DNA from: Akkermansia massiliensis
Lineage (GTDB): Bacteria; Verrucomicrobiota; Verrucomicrobiia; Verrucomicrobiales; Akkermansiaceae
NCBI RefSeq assembly: GCF_018847375.1
Contig: NZ_CP072036.1
Span: 2,985,080 to 3,049,079, forward strand
Reading direction: 5' to 3'
DNA: 64,000 bases
The position numbers and the translations under genes are program-made. Positions within the stretch are counted from its first letter, which is position 1. Each line of letters begins with the position of its first letter. Of this stretch, positions 1 to 8,162 are shown piece after piece. The notes under the pieces are model-generated. The model was given only the letters and a program-made list of their open reading frames with translations. It was not told the DNA's origin and did no database searches.

Positions 1-792
1 GCGGACAGTCAGCGCATTCAGATTCAGGGTTCCGGTTCCGGCGGAGCTGCCTTCCTTCACCACGTCAAAAACGAGCGTCCCGGCCTCATCCGCTGCCGCG
101 GTCCATTCCACCGCCATATAGGTATCCGCGTCCGCCGTGTTGACGCCCCCTTTCCACGTGTCTTCCGTGCGGGAACCGGTGGAGGTCTGAAGCGCCTTTA
201 CGTCCACATGAGCGCCGGATACCAGGGAAACGGACTGGTACGCGGGCTTGCCGCTGCCCAGGAAAAAAGAAACGGCATATTCCTTGCCGGGCGCCAGTCC
301 GGAGAGGGAAACGCGCACCGTGCCGGCCCGGACCGCCATGCCGTTGGTAAACAATTGCAAACTCGTATTCAGGGCTTCCCCATGATTCGGAAAGGAGAAG
401 GCGCTTTCCGCCTGCAGCACGCCGCCCGGCTGCCCTCCGCGGGTTTCCCCCTTTTCCCGCCACGTTGAATTGGCGTTGTTATAGCACATGTTTCCCACGC
501 TCGCTTCCGATTTGGCCGTTACCGCCAGATAAACGGAGCGGCCAAACAGCGTTCCAGCCAGCACGGGGGAGGAAGAGGCTTCCAGGTTATTCCTCCGCAG
601 GGGCACGCTTTTCAGCGTGGAGGATGGCGTGGTGGTCACCACCCCCATATTCGTCCAGCCCGGCTGTGCCGCAGAAGCCGCATTGCCGAAGTCCACGCCA
701 AAGGATTCCACCGTTCCCGCACCCTGCCCCGGATTCCCCAGAACGGAGAGAGCCACCGCCACAAGGACGCCGAAGAGAGATTTCTTTTTCAT
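1..792 (-). CDS. Secreted protein, 3' end beyond the window
   Basis: An open frame begins at the ATG at 792 (minus strand, MKKKSLFGVLVAVALSVLG) and runs without a stop to the window edge, giving at least 264 codons. The N-terminus is a Sec signal peptide: a lysine-rich start, a hydrophobic core, then a likely cut near GQGAG. The mature part is rich in Ser, Thr, Gly and Val and looks like beta-rich surface material, for example VRVSLSGLAPGKEYAVSF, which resembles the adhesin and PEP-CTERM-type proteins of Akkermansia. The downstream neighbour on the same strand is read off the window, while the next gene upstream is a PEP-CTERM protein. The C-terminus is not visible, so a sorting tail cannot be checked. 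No enzymatic domain is recognised. Confidence 0.75.
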   Translation of the reverse strand, partial: MKKKSLFGVLVAVALSVLGNPGQGAGTVESFGVDFGNAASAAQPGWTNMGVVTTTPSSTLKSVPLRRNNLEASSSPVLAGTLFGRSVYLAVTAKSEASVGNMCYNNANSTWREKGETRGGQPGGVLQAESAFSFPNHGEALNTSLQLFTNGMAVRAGTVRVSLSGLAPGKEYAVSFFLGSGKPAYQSVSLVSGAHVDVKALQTSTGSRTEDTWKGGVNTADADTYMAVEWTAAADEAGTLVFDVVKEGSSAGTGTLNLNALTVR

Positions 793-924
793 AGATATAA
801 GGTTATTAAATAATCTAACAGATAGACTTCTGCAAATAAAAAATGCCGGAAAGGAGGGATGAACAACATGGGCGGTCCATCCCTTCTTTCCGGACATCTC
901 GTCAAAGATAATGCTGAATGCTCC

Positions 925-1734
925 TTAGTTTTTGCGCCGCCGCAACAGCAGCGCCGCCAGTCCGAGCAACCCCAGGGATGCCGTGGCCGGTTCGGGAATG
1001 GGCTCGGTTGCCAGCATGAATCCGTTCAAGCTGACATCTGCATTTACCACATCCGCGGCCGCTCCGGCGGAGCGTTCATAAGTGAGCGTCACCTGGCCCG
1101 AATTGTTTGTGGTGAATGCCCATTCCATCCCCACGCCGGAAGAATCCGTCGTCCCCTGGAAAGTTGAACCGGTCACCGTTCCCGCTCCTTCATAGCCGTC
1201 CATCAGGCTGCCGGTGACATTGCTGACACCGCCCGAGAGGGCCATGCTGGTTTTATTGGTTGAGAAACCGTTGTTGCCCAGAACGTACAGATAATAGGTG
1301 GTATTGGCCGCCAGGCCGCTCAACGTGAATTGCAGGCCGACGGTCTGTCCCTTCACCCCGTTGCACTTGCCGGAAATGGAAGATTGCGCCATGCTGTCCG
1401 GGAAGAGGGAGTTGATGGAGGGGGACGTGCCTGTCGCGTCCAGGTAACCCGCATTCATGGCGGCGGTGCTTTTGTACGCCATGGTGAGCGTGACGTCCTG
1501 ACCGCCCAGATTGCCGAGAACCACGGACGGGGAAACGTTTCCCCCGTTTTTGCTCAAGGAAGCAATGGAGGCGTAGGAGGCGGCTTTTCCTCCCGTGATG
1601 GAGGAAGCCTGGGTAGCCACACTGATCCAATCCGGATCCCCCGCAGAGGAAGAACCCAGATTAATTTTCAGGGAAGCCGCAGAAGCCGCGGAGACGGCGC
1701 CTGCCAATAATAGCAGAATGAATGATTTCTTCAT
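925..1734 (-). CDS. PEP-CTERM sorted surface protein
   Basis: This gene encodes a 269-residue exported protein. The start MKKSFILLLLAGAVSAASA is chosen over an upstream in-frame methionine at 1848 because it begins a perfect signal peptide with a likely cut after SAASA. The mature region is Ser/Gly/Thr-rich (starting LKINLGSSSAGDPDW) and probably beta-structured. The last 25 residues form a textbook PEP-CTERM signal: the PEP motif (PIPEPATAS), a hydrophobic stretch (LGLLGLAALLL) and a basic tail (RRRKN). In this family the tail is recognised by an exosortase, which cleaves near PEP during surface anchoring. The N-terminal DWISVATQ region parallels the partial secreted protein downstream. Function beyond surface display is unknown. 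Confidence 0.85.
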   Translation of the reverse strand: MKKSFILLLLAGAVSAASAASLKINLGSSSAGDPDWISVATQASSITGGKAASYASIASLSKNGGNVSPSVVLGNLGGQDVTLTMAYKSTAAMNAGYLDATGTSPSINSLFPDSMAQSSISGKCNGVKGQTVGLQFTLSGLAANTTYYLYVLGNNGFSTNKTSMALSGGVSNVTGSLMDGYEGAGTVTGSTFQGTTDSSGVGMEWAFTTNNSGQVTLTYERSAGAAADVVNADVSLNGFMLATEPIPEPATASLGLLGLAALLLRRRKN

Positions 1735-1761
1735 GGTTTTAGCCAATTCACAAGATATATG

Positions 1762-2040
1762 CCGGATTTGGAATCCGGTATGGATGTTACAGCCGTGAAA
1801 AATTGTTCTTCCTGATGCTCTGCAACATTTCCCCATCCCCCTTTTCACAGCCTTATACCGCCGGCCCTGACGGCTACCGCCGCCAACATGCAGAGACGGT
1901 CAGTAATGATCGCCGGAACAAAAAGAAAGCCTGTTATATCAGGAAATCCCTACGGCAATTTCCAGGATATTGCCAAGCCAAATTTCCTTAAAACGTTTTT
2001 CTTTCAATTTTGTAGGCTTGACTCCGGATTCCAAATCCGT
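1762..2040. repeat. Pair of inverted 17-bp palindromes flanking an intergenic region
   Basis: At 1762-1778 lies CCGGATT-TGG-AATCCGG, a palindrome with 7-bp arms and a 3-bp spacer. At 2024-2040 lies CCGGATT-CCA-AATCCGT, nearly the reverse complement of the first copy. The first copy sits about 30 bp upstream of the PEP-CTERM gene start. They could be operators for one regulator or extragenic palindromes. The rest of the 1849-2222 interval is AT-rich and I see no gene in it. Confidence 0.45.
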
Positions 2041-2222
2041 CCGTTTTATAACCCTGTCCTGACCAATAAGTTATTTTTTATCATTTAAAACCGGAATATT
2101 TATGATTTCCAGACTTGACCAAATATTCTTTTTCTACATTTCCACGAATTCCATTAATTATTCCGTTTTTCATGGAGGAAGATGGTTGCAGCCATCTACG
2201 GTTCCACATCCGGAACCAGCAA

Positions 2223-2251
2223 TAAAAAACGGACGGTTTCCCGTCCGTTTT
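2223..2251 (-). terminator. Rho-independent terminator after the oxidoreductase gene
   Basis: Read on the minus strand, the stem AAAACGGACGG / CCGTCCGTTTT has a GAAA loop and is followed by a T-run. It lies about 30 bp downstream of the stop codon at 2280 and so ends the M3-peptidase/oxidoreductase transcript. Confidence 0.85.
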
Positions 2252-2279
2252 CTGGAAATTGAAGTGTTGAACTACCGGA

Positions 2280-3602
2280 TCAGTAGTCCAGTTCACCTCT
2301 CATGACCCGGCGCTCGAATTCGGCCACGTCCACCACCTGGCCGGTCAGCCGGGCGTGTTCCGTGGCAAAGGCCATGACATGGGAGTGGGCGGATTCTTCA
2401 ATGGAGGTGGTCATGTCCGCCGGAGAGGGAACCGTCAGCATGTCATCGTAAAGGGCTTCCACCAGCCCCCAGTCACCGCCGCCGTGGCCCTGGTAGCCGC
2501 CAGCCAGTTCCTCCAGCTCCACCACGCGGGTTTTTCCGCCAAAGTGGGGCGTGACGGTGATTTCACCGGGGCCGTTTTCCTTGTAGAAGGCTCCGGCGCG
2601 GATTTTGCCTTTGGTGCCGTATACTTCAATATGGCGGCCCTGTTCAAAGGCCGTCATCGTGAAGGTGCCGGTCAGGCCGCCTTCAAAGCGCATGATGGAA
2701 ACCTGGTGGTCCGGCTGGTCATTGTCGCACTGGAGGTAGTCCCTGCCCCACGGGGAGGTTTCAAGCCATTCGCAGATTTCCTCCGCGGTGGCTTCCTGCG
2801 CGCGGTCGTAAACCATGCCCAGCCAGCGCTTGCATTCGTCGTCCGTGGCGTATTTGCGGGCGTCCCAGGGGTCTTCCCCCACCGGGGTGGTCCAGTCCGT
2901 GCAGCGTTCCGGCCGGGGGGAGGAGAGCGTTTTTTTCGTGAAGAAGGTGAGCTCCCCGAAGCTGGCTACGGAGAGGCACTTGCGCCGCCCCATGAGCCAG
3001 TAGAGGATGTCCATGTCATGGCAGCATTTGGCCACGATCATGGGGGTGGAGGTTTTGCTGTTGCCCCAGTGGCCGCGCACGAAGGAGTGGGCGAAGTGCC
3101 ACGCCCCCACGCCTTCATTGGCGTTGAAGGTGATGACGTCCCCTATTTCCCCGCTGGCGATGATTTTTTTCAGGGTGCGGTAGAACTGGGTGTAGCGCAG
3201 CACGTGGCACACGGCCACGCGGCGTTTCAGCTGGCGCGCCAAGTCACGCAGTTCCAGCGTTTCTCTCAGCGTCTTGGCGATGGGTTTTTCCAGCAGGACG
3301 TGGTAGCCCAGCTCCATGGCCTTTTTGCACGGGGCGTAGTGGTAGTCGTCCTGCGTGCCGATGATGGCTACGTCCGCCAGGCGCGGTTCCTCCAGCAGGG
3401 AGGTGGCGTCCTTGAACAGGCGGATGGAGTCCCGCTCTTCCTCCGGGGCAAAGTCACGCACGGCTTCCGTGCGCTGCTTCACGGGGTCCGCCGCGGCGGC
3501 GATGCGGTAGCGGTCTTTTTGTTCCATGGCCAGCTTCATGTAGGTGCGCGTGCGGGAGCCGCACCCGATGCCGGCGAGAGAGAGTCTTTTTTGTTCAGGC
3601 AT
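2280..3602 (-). CDS. Gfo/Idh/MocA family oxidoreductase
   Basis: A 440-residue NAD(P)-dependent dehydrogenase of the glucose-fructose oxidoreductase / inositol dehydrogenase / MocA family. The N-terminus carries a Rossmann nucleotide-binding motif (LAGIGCGSRTRTY). The family's EKP motif follows (LLEKPIAKTL), whose lysine helps bind cofactor and substrate. The second half is the alpha/beta substrate domain (FEGGLTGTFTM, DWGLVEALYDD). The start MPEQKRLSLAG is preferred over the longer in-frame option because it places the Rossmann strand at the usual distance from the N-terminus. No signal peptide is seen, so it is probably cytosolic. The gene lies 22 bp after the M3 oligopeptidase stop and probably shares its transcript. 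The substrate is not predictable; in mucin degraders such enzymes often act on sugars or cyclitols. Confidence 0.88.
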   Translation of the reverse strand: MPEQKRLSLAGIGCGSRTRTYMKLAMEQKDRYRIAAAADPVKQRTEAVRDFAPEEERDSIRLFKDATSLLEEPRLADVAIIGTQDDYHYAPCKKAMELGYHVLLEKPIAKTLRETLELRDLARQLKRRVAVCHVLRYTQFYRTLKKIIASGEIGDVITFNANEGVGAWHFAHSFVRGHWGNSKTSTPMIVAKCCHDMDILYWLMGRRKCLSVASFGELTFFTKKTLSSPRPERCTDWTTPVGEDPWDARKYATDDECKRWLGMVYDRAQEATAEEICEWLETSPWGRDYLQCDNDQPDHQVSIMRFEGGLTGTFTMTAFEQGRHIEVYGTKGKIRAGAFYKENGPGEITVTPHFGGKTRVVELEELAGGYQGHGGGDWGLVEALYDDMLTVPSPADMTTSIEESAHSHVMAFATEHARLTGQVVDVAEFERRVMRGELDY

Positions 3603-3624
3603 GAGGGTTATATTAGAGATTGAT

Positions 3625-5727
3625 TTAAAGGACGCCGGATTTGACAAGCAGAGCTTCCGCGTCCGGATCACGGCCCATGAAGTCGCGGTAGAGTTCCGCG
3701 GCAGGCTTGCTGTTGCCCTTGCTGAGGATGCAGCGGCGGAAGTCGCGCCCGGTCTGCGGGTTCAGCACCCCTTCCTTCAGGAAGCGGCTGAAGGCGTCCG
3801 CTTCCAGCACTTCCGCCCATTTGTAGGAGTAGTAGCCGGAGGCATAACCCGTGGGGTCCGCGAAGATGTGGGTCAGGCGGCGCGCCACGGAGGGACCGCG
3901 GTGGGTCATGGGCACCCGGTAGTCCGCCAGGATGCGTTCATCCGTTTCCTCCAGCGGAGCGCCCTTGTACTGCGGCCAGTTCACGTGAAGCTCCAGGTCC
4001 AGCTTGCCGAAGCAGAGCTGGCGCATGAAGTCCGTGCCGCTCATGTAGTTGCGGGCGGCGCGCATTTTGGAGAACAGTTCGTCCGGGATTGTTGCACCCG
4101 TTTCATAGTGCGCGGCGAAGAGGTCCACGGATTCCCGCTCCCAGCACCAGTTTTCATTGATCTGGGAGGGCAGTTCCACAAAGTCCCAGGCCACGTTGGT
4201 GCCAGCCAGGGATTTCACCTCCACATCAGAGAGGAGCTGGTGCAGCAGGTGGCCGAATTCATGGAAGATGGTTTCCACCTCCCGGTGGGACAGCAGCGCG
4301 GGCTTGTCCCCAACGGGCTTGGTCATGTTGCCGACCATGAGGCCCAGATGGGGCACGCGGGGCTTGCCGCCGCGCGGGGGTTCCCCCACGCTGAGGTAGT
4401 TCATCCACGCTCCGGCGCGCTTGGAGTCCCGCGGATGCCAGTCCGCATAAAAGGAACCGAGATGTTCCCCGCTTTCCGCATCATGCAGTTCATAGAACAG
4501 GACGTCCGGGTGCCATACTTCCACCGCGCCTTCCGGCACTTCCCCGGATTCACCGGGCTTGAACGCCACCGTGGGGCGCGGCGTTACCGTGATGCCGTAC
4601 AGGCCGGAGTAGATGGAGAAGAGGCCGTCCATCACCTTTTCCACAGAGTAGTACGGGCGCAAATCTTCCTCGTCAAAGGAGTAGAGCTCGCGGCGGCGTT
4701 TTTCAGACCAGTAGGCGGTTTCCCACGGGGAGAGCTTTTCCACGGGTTTTCCGGTTTTTTCCTCCTTGTACCGCCGTACGGCTTCCATGTCTTTCAGGAA
4801 GGAGGGCTTCACCTTGTCATGGAGGTCATTAATAAAATTCAAGGCGTTGGCTCCGCTCCCGGCCATGCGGCGGGAGGTGGCGTAGTCCGCAAAGCAGCCA
4901 TACCCCAGCAGATGGGCCTTTTTATCCCGCAGTTCCAGGATTTCCGCAATGAGGGCCTCGTTGTCATATTCCCCGTCCTTCCCTATGGAGCAGGAGCCTT
5001 CCCACATTTTACGGCGCAGTCCGTCCGAGTCCGCAAATTGCATGACGGGCTGGAGGGAGGTGAATTTCTGCGTGAAACGCCAGCGGGGGGCTTCTTCCGT
5101 GCCGTGGCCGTTGGCCAGGGCGTCCAGCCGGGCGGCTTCCTTCGCGGAGTCCGGCAGGCCGGAGAGTTCCGCTTCATTTTCCACGATGAGTTCCCAGGCG
5201 TTGGTGGAGTCCAGCACGTTTTCCGCGAATTTCTTGGTCTTCAGGGAGAGCCGGGCTTCTATTTCCGCATATTCCGGCTTTACCTCGTCCGGCAGGTCCG
5301 CCCCGCTTTCACGGAAGTCCGCCAGCGTTTCCTGAATGAAGCGCTGCCTGACGGGGGAGAGGTTTTTCACCCAGTCACAGGCCGCGGCTGCTTTCAGGAC
5401 CGTCCACAGGCACGGGTTCAGCGGAACGGAGGAGGAGAAGGCGACCACTTCCGGCAGCATTTCCCCGATGGCTTCCCGCTGGGCGGGTTCGTCATTGACG
5501 GAGTCCAGATGCATGATGCGGCCCCAGCCGAGGTGCAGTTCCTCAGAGGCTTTTTCCAGAGCGCCGAAGGTGCTTTCATAGGTCAGGGAGTCCAGCGGCT
5601 GGTCGCAGATGGCCTGGATGTTCGCCCTGGCGCGGGCGATGGCTTCCGTAACGTCCGGCTTGATGGCGTCCGGCGTGAGCCGTGACCAGGAAACGAGGAA
5701 GGAGGGGTCCAGATAGGGATGGTTCAT
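3625..5727 (-). CDS. M3 family zinc oligopeptidase (oligopeptidase A-like)
   Basis: A 700-residue metallopeptidase close to the length of E. coli oligopeptidase A (about 680). The zinc motif HEFGH is at about residues 489-493 within VETIFHEFGHLLHQLLS. The third zinc ligand is expected in the following helix, around WDFVELPSQINENW, as in thimet oligopeptidases. The family's C-terminal segment GYYSYKWAEVLEADAF is present. The chosen start MNHPYLDPSF drops a 31-residue leader with no family match. There is no signal peptide, so it should be cytoplasmic and degrade short peptides, including cleaved signal peptides. It is the first gene of a probable two-gene unit with the oxidoreductase. All key residues are present. 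Confidence 0.92.
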   Translation of the reverse strand: MNHPYLDPSFLVSWSRLTPDAIKPDVTEAIARARANIQAICDQPLDSLTYESTFGALEKASEELHLGWGRIMHLDSVNDEPAQREAIGEMLPEVVAFSSSVPLNPCLWTVLKAAAACDWVKNLSPVRQRFIQETLADFRESGADLPDEVKPEYAEIEARLSLKTKKFAENVLDSTNAWELIVENEAELSGLPDSAKEAARLDALANGHGTEEAPRWRFTQKFTSLQPVMQFADSDGLRRKMWEGSCSIGKDGEYDNEALIAEILELRDKKAHLLGYGCFADYATSRRMAGSGANALNFINDLHDKVKPSFLKDMEAVRRYKEEKTGKPVEKLSPWETAYWSEKRRRELYSFDEEDLRPYYSVEKVMDGLFSIYSGLYGITVTPRPTVAFKPGESGEVPEGAVEVWHPDVLFYELHDAESGEHLGSFYADWHPRDSKRAGAWMNYLSVGEPPRGGKPRVPHLGLMVGNMTKPVGDKPALLSHREVETIFHEFGHLLHQLLSDVEVKSLAGTNVAWDFVELPSQINENWCWERESVDLFAAHYETGATIPDELFSKMRAARNYMSGTDFMRQLCFGKLDLELHVNWPQYKGAPLEETDERILADYRVPMTHRGPSVARRLTHIFADPTGYASGYYSYKWAEVLEADAFSRFLKEGVLNPQTGRDFRRCILSKGNSKPAAELYRDFMGRDPDAEALLVKSGVL

Positions 5728-5875
5728 GTTGCTTGATGTATTTGTTATTGAAAATGAAGATGGCCTTATTCCGGGAATACAGGAGTTCATGGGAGCTCCG
5801 GCCTTCCCTGCGGCGGCCATGAAAAGATGAAGTTTACCATGTTTTAGGAGAATCCGGAGGAGCGGCGTTTGCCTG

Positions 5876-6430
5876 TTAAATATTTTTAATGAATGCTGCG
5901 GGGTTCCCGCCTACCAGGGTATGCGGACCGACATCCTTCGTTACGACGGAGCCGGCGCCTACGACAGCCCCTTCACCCACCGTGACGCCGGGACAGAGAA
6001 CCGCCCTGGAACAGATCCACGCCCCTTTTTTTATCACTACAGGCTTATTTTTCAAGATGAACAAGTTGCCGGCATCATGATTGGACGTCAGTATGGAGAC
6101 CTGCGGCCCGATCAGCACGTCATCTTCTATCGTGACGCTTCCCGCGGCCATCACGTCCAGGCCTTCATTGATGAATACGCGCTCGCCCACCGAGACGCAG
6201 TGTCCGCGGTCAATCTGGAAGGGGGGAGAGATGTTGGAGGATTCCGGGAACCTGCCCTCAAAGAGTTCATTCACGAGCGCCCGCACTTCCCCGTCAAACG
6301 GTGGGAGCGAATTGATTTTCTGGCAAAGCGTGCGGCTTCTCACCGTTTCCGGCCACAGTATTTCCTTGAATTCCCTGGATTCCCGGGTGTTGATCGGTTC
6401 TCCGTTTTTCAGTCTTTCGTAAATATCCAT
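5876..6430 (-). CDS. Maltose/galactoside O-acetyltransferase-like hexapeptide enzyme
   Basis: A 184-residue left-handed beta-helix acyltransferase of the LacA/Maa/NodL group, which moves acetyl from acetyl-CoA to sugar hydroxyls. The N-terminal helical part (MDIYERLKNGEPI) resembles the Maa N-terminal domain. The hexapeptide repeats run from about residue 70 to the end (FINEGLDVMAAGSVTIEDDV, GVTVGEGAVVGAGSVVTKDV). The catalytic His is in SILTSNHDAGN, and the family ending VGGNPAAFIKNI is intact. The start at 6430 is supported by a GGAAAGG Shine-Dalgarno eight bases upstream; an in-frame ATG at 6460 would add ten residues. No signal peptide. It stands alone between the oligopeptidase and the TPR gene. 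The sugar acceptor cannot be told from sequence. Confidence 0.87.
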   Translation of the reverse strand: MDIYERLKNGEPINTRESREFKEILWPETVRSRTLCQKINSLPPFDGEVRALVNELFEGRFPESSNISPPFQIDRGHCVSVGERVFINEGLDVMAAGSVTIEDDVLIGPQVSILTSNHDAGNLFILKNKPVVIKKGAWICSRAVLCPGVTVGEGAVVGAGSVVTKDVGPHTLVGGNPAAFIKNI

Positions 6431-6535
6431 GTTGTTCGCCTTTCCAAAGTTTTTATTCATCCCAGTCCCTTTCCCGTCTGCCGGGGACGGAGTCTCCAGT
6501 CCGTTCCATGAGAAACGGCAGGATGGCAGGATGGA

Positions 6536-8149
6536 TTATTTTCCGGCGGCGCGGGCTTGTTTCAGCGTGTCCAGCACTCCGGCATGGTTCGGGAAGCGTT
6601 TGAGCGCCTGTTCGCACATGTCCGCGCATTCCCGGTATTTCCCGGCCTTCAGATAGGCGCGGGCCAGCTTCCATTCCGCGGGGTACGGCACCACGGGGGG
6701 CAGCAGCAGGGAGGAGAAGCGCTGGCTCCCGATGGCCTCGGACATCCAGACGCTGGCGGAGTCCGGGAACATGAGGGAGCGGATTTCAGAGGAATACAGG
6801 CTTCCCATCTGGAGGCAGCGAGCCCAGTAGGAGACGCTCATCTGCCGCCGGGCGGCGTCCGCGCCGTCCATGAGCAGGCGCAGAACGCCGGACAGTTTGT
6901 CAAAGGCGGACGCCACGGCGCCCGGCCTGCCCTGCCTGGCAGAGTAACAGGCGCCCATGTATTGGGTGACCACTGCCGCCATGCCGTTGCTCAAGTCCGG
7001 AAATCCCTTGGGCAGCGGTCCCGGAGAAGCCTTGAGCACAAGAGCCTGCGCGGGCAGGTCAGGCCGGGCCAGCATCAGGCGCGCGGGCAGTGTCCTGGCC
7101 TCCCATATTTGCAGGAGGGTGCCGGGGGCCAGCGGATGCTTTTTGTCCAGGGGAACGGAAGCGGCGCGGGCGGCGACGGCATTCGCCTGCCTGTAATGTC
7201 CGGCGCAGAATTCGGAAACGGCCCGGTAAAGGATGGAGCGGAACCAGGCGTCATCCAGCGCGGGGGGAACGTTTTCCGCCTTTTCCCAGGCCAGGCACAG
7301 GTTTTCAGAGTCCTTGAAGGCGGCGCATGCCCCTTCATAGTCCCCCGTGCGGAACAGGCAATGGCCCAGCAGATGATGGGCGGACGCGGAGAAGGGGTTG
7401 GCGGCCACGGCCTTGCGGGCGGTTTCCACCGTTTCCGGGGAAATGACGGGAGCCACTTCCTCCAGCAGAGCGCGCATGAACAGGGCGGCCTGGGAGCCGG
7501 GGCGTTCTTTCAGGACGGCGTCCACCACGCGGACGGCCTCTTTCTGCCCCTCTCCGGGGTTGCCGTGCCCGTCAAAGCCGTCCCGCAGGAGCATGGCGTA
7601 AAAGAGGGGTGCGTAAGGGTCGCGCTTCCAGGTGGAGCAGATGGTTTTCCACGCTTCCTGCGCCTTTACGGGGCCGTTCATCAGCAGCACGGCCAGGGCG
7701 TCCGCATAAGCGCGTTCCTGTTCCGGACAGTCCGGACGCAGCGCCAGCTCCTTCATGCGCTTCATGGAATGGACGCGCTGGTCCTGAAAAGCGGGTCCGG
7801 CGCCCATCAGGCTCATGCACCTGCCCCAGTGGGCCATGAGGCAGTCCGGGTCCAGCCGGAGCGCGGCGTCAAATTTCCGGAAAGCACGCATGTCCCCGAA
7901 GGTGAGCAGATGCGTCATTCCTTCCAGCACCAGCATTTGCGCGGCAGGAGAGGAGGAGCCCACCATCATCGGCTCCACGCCGGGCGGCAGCACGGCAGGC
8001 TGTGCCGGAACGCCGGCGCGGAAGACGGCCTCCCGCCAGCCGTTCAGGGACGGGCTGCTCATCCAGTACCCGTGTTCCCCGCCCCCAGCAGCGGAACAGA
8101 ATCCCGCCATGGCGGCGGCCAGCAGGACATGGCGGAAAGAGGCGTTCAT
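6536..8149 (-). CDS. Exported tetratricopeptide-repeat protein
   Basis: A 537-residue protein with an N-terminal signal peptide (MNASFRHVLLAAAMAGFCSA). Several TPR-like helix pairs are visible: FRKFDAALRLDPDCLMAHWG near residue 95, the region around ASAHHLLGHCLFRTGDYEGA, and a C-terminal one (YLKAGKYRECADMCEQALKR). These mark a helical scaffold for protein contacts in the periplasm. No catalytic motif is seen. It begins 13 bp after the argS stop and so is probably transcribed with it, though no functional link is known. It resembles the large secreted TPR proteins common in planctomycetes and verrucomicrobia. Specific function unknown. Confidence 0.75.
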   Translation of the reverse strand: MNASFRHVLLAAAMAGFCSAAGGGEHGYWMSSPSLNGWREAVFRAGVPAQPAVLPPGVEPMMVGSSSPAAQMLVLEGMTHLLTFGDMRAFRKFDAALRLDPDCLMAHWGRCMSLMGAGPAFQDQRVHSMKRMKELALRPDCPEQERAYADALAVLLMNGPVKAQEAWKTICSTWKRDPYAPLFYAMLLRDGFDGHGNPGEGQKEAVRVVDAVLKERPGSQAALFMRALLEEVAPVISPETVETARKAVAANPFSASAHHLLGHCLFRTGDYEGACAAFKDSENLCLAWEKAENVPPALDDAWFRSILYRAVSEFCAGHYRQANAVAARAASVPLDKKHPLAPGTLLQIWEARTLPARLMLARPDLPAQALVLKASPGPLPKGFPDLSNGMAAVVTQYMGACYSARQGRPGAVASAFDKLSGVLRLLMDGADAARRQMSVSYWARCLQMGSLYSSEIRSLMFPDSASVWMSEAIGSQRFSSLLLPPVVPYPAEWKLARAYLKAGKYRECADMCEQALKRFPNHAGVLDTLKQARAAGK

Positions 8150-8162
8150 AAGGAAGAAACGG

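Noticed and set aside
3544..5685. Long plus-strand open frame of 713 codons
   Set aside because: It is antisense to the M3 oligopeptidase, which has all family motifs. High GC makes long antisense frames common here. The same applies to long frames opposite argS, the TPR gene, secA, uvrA and cbiFGH.
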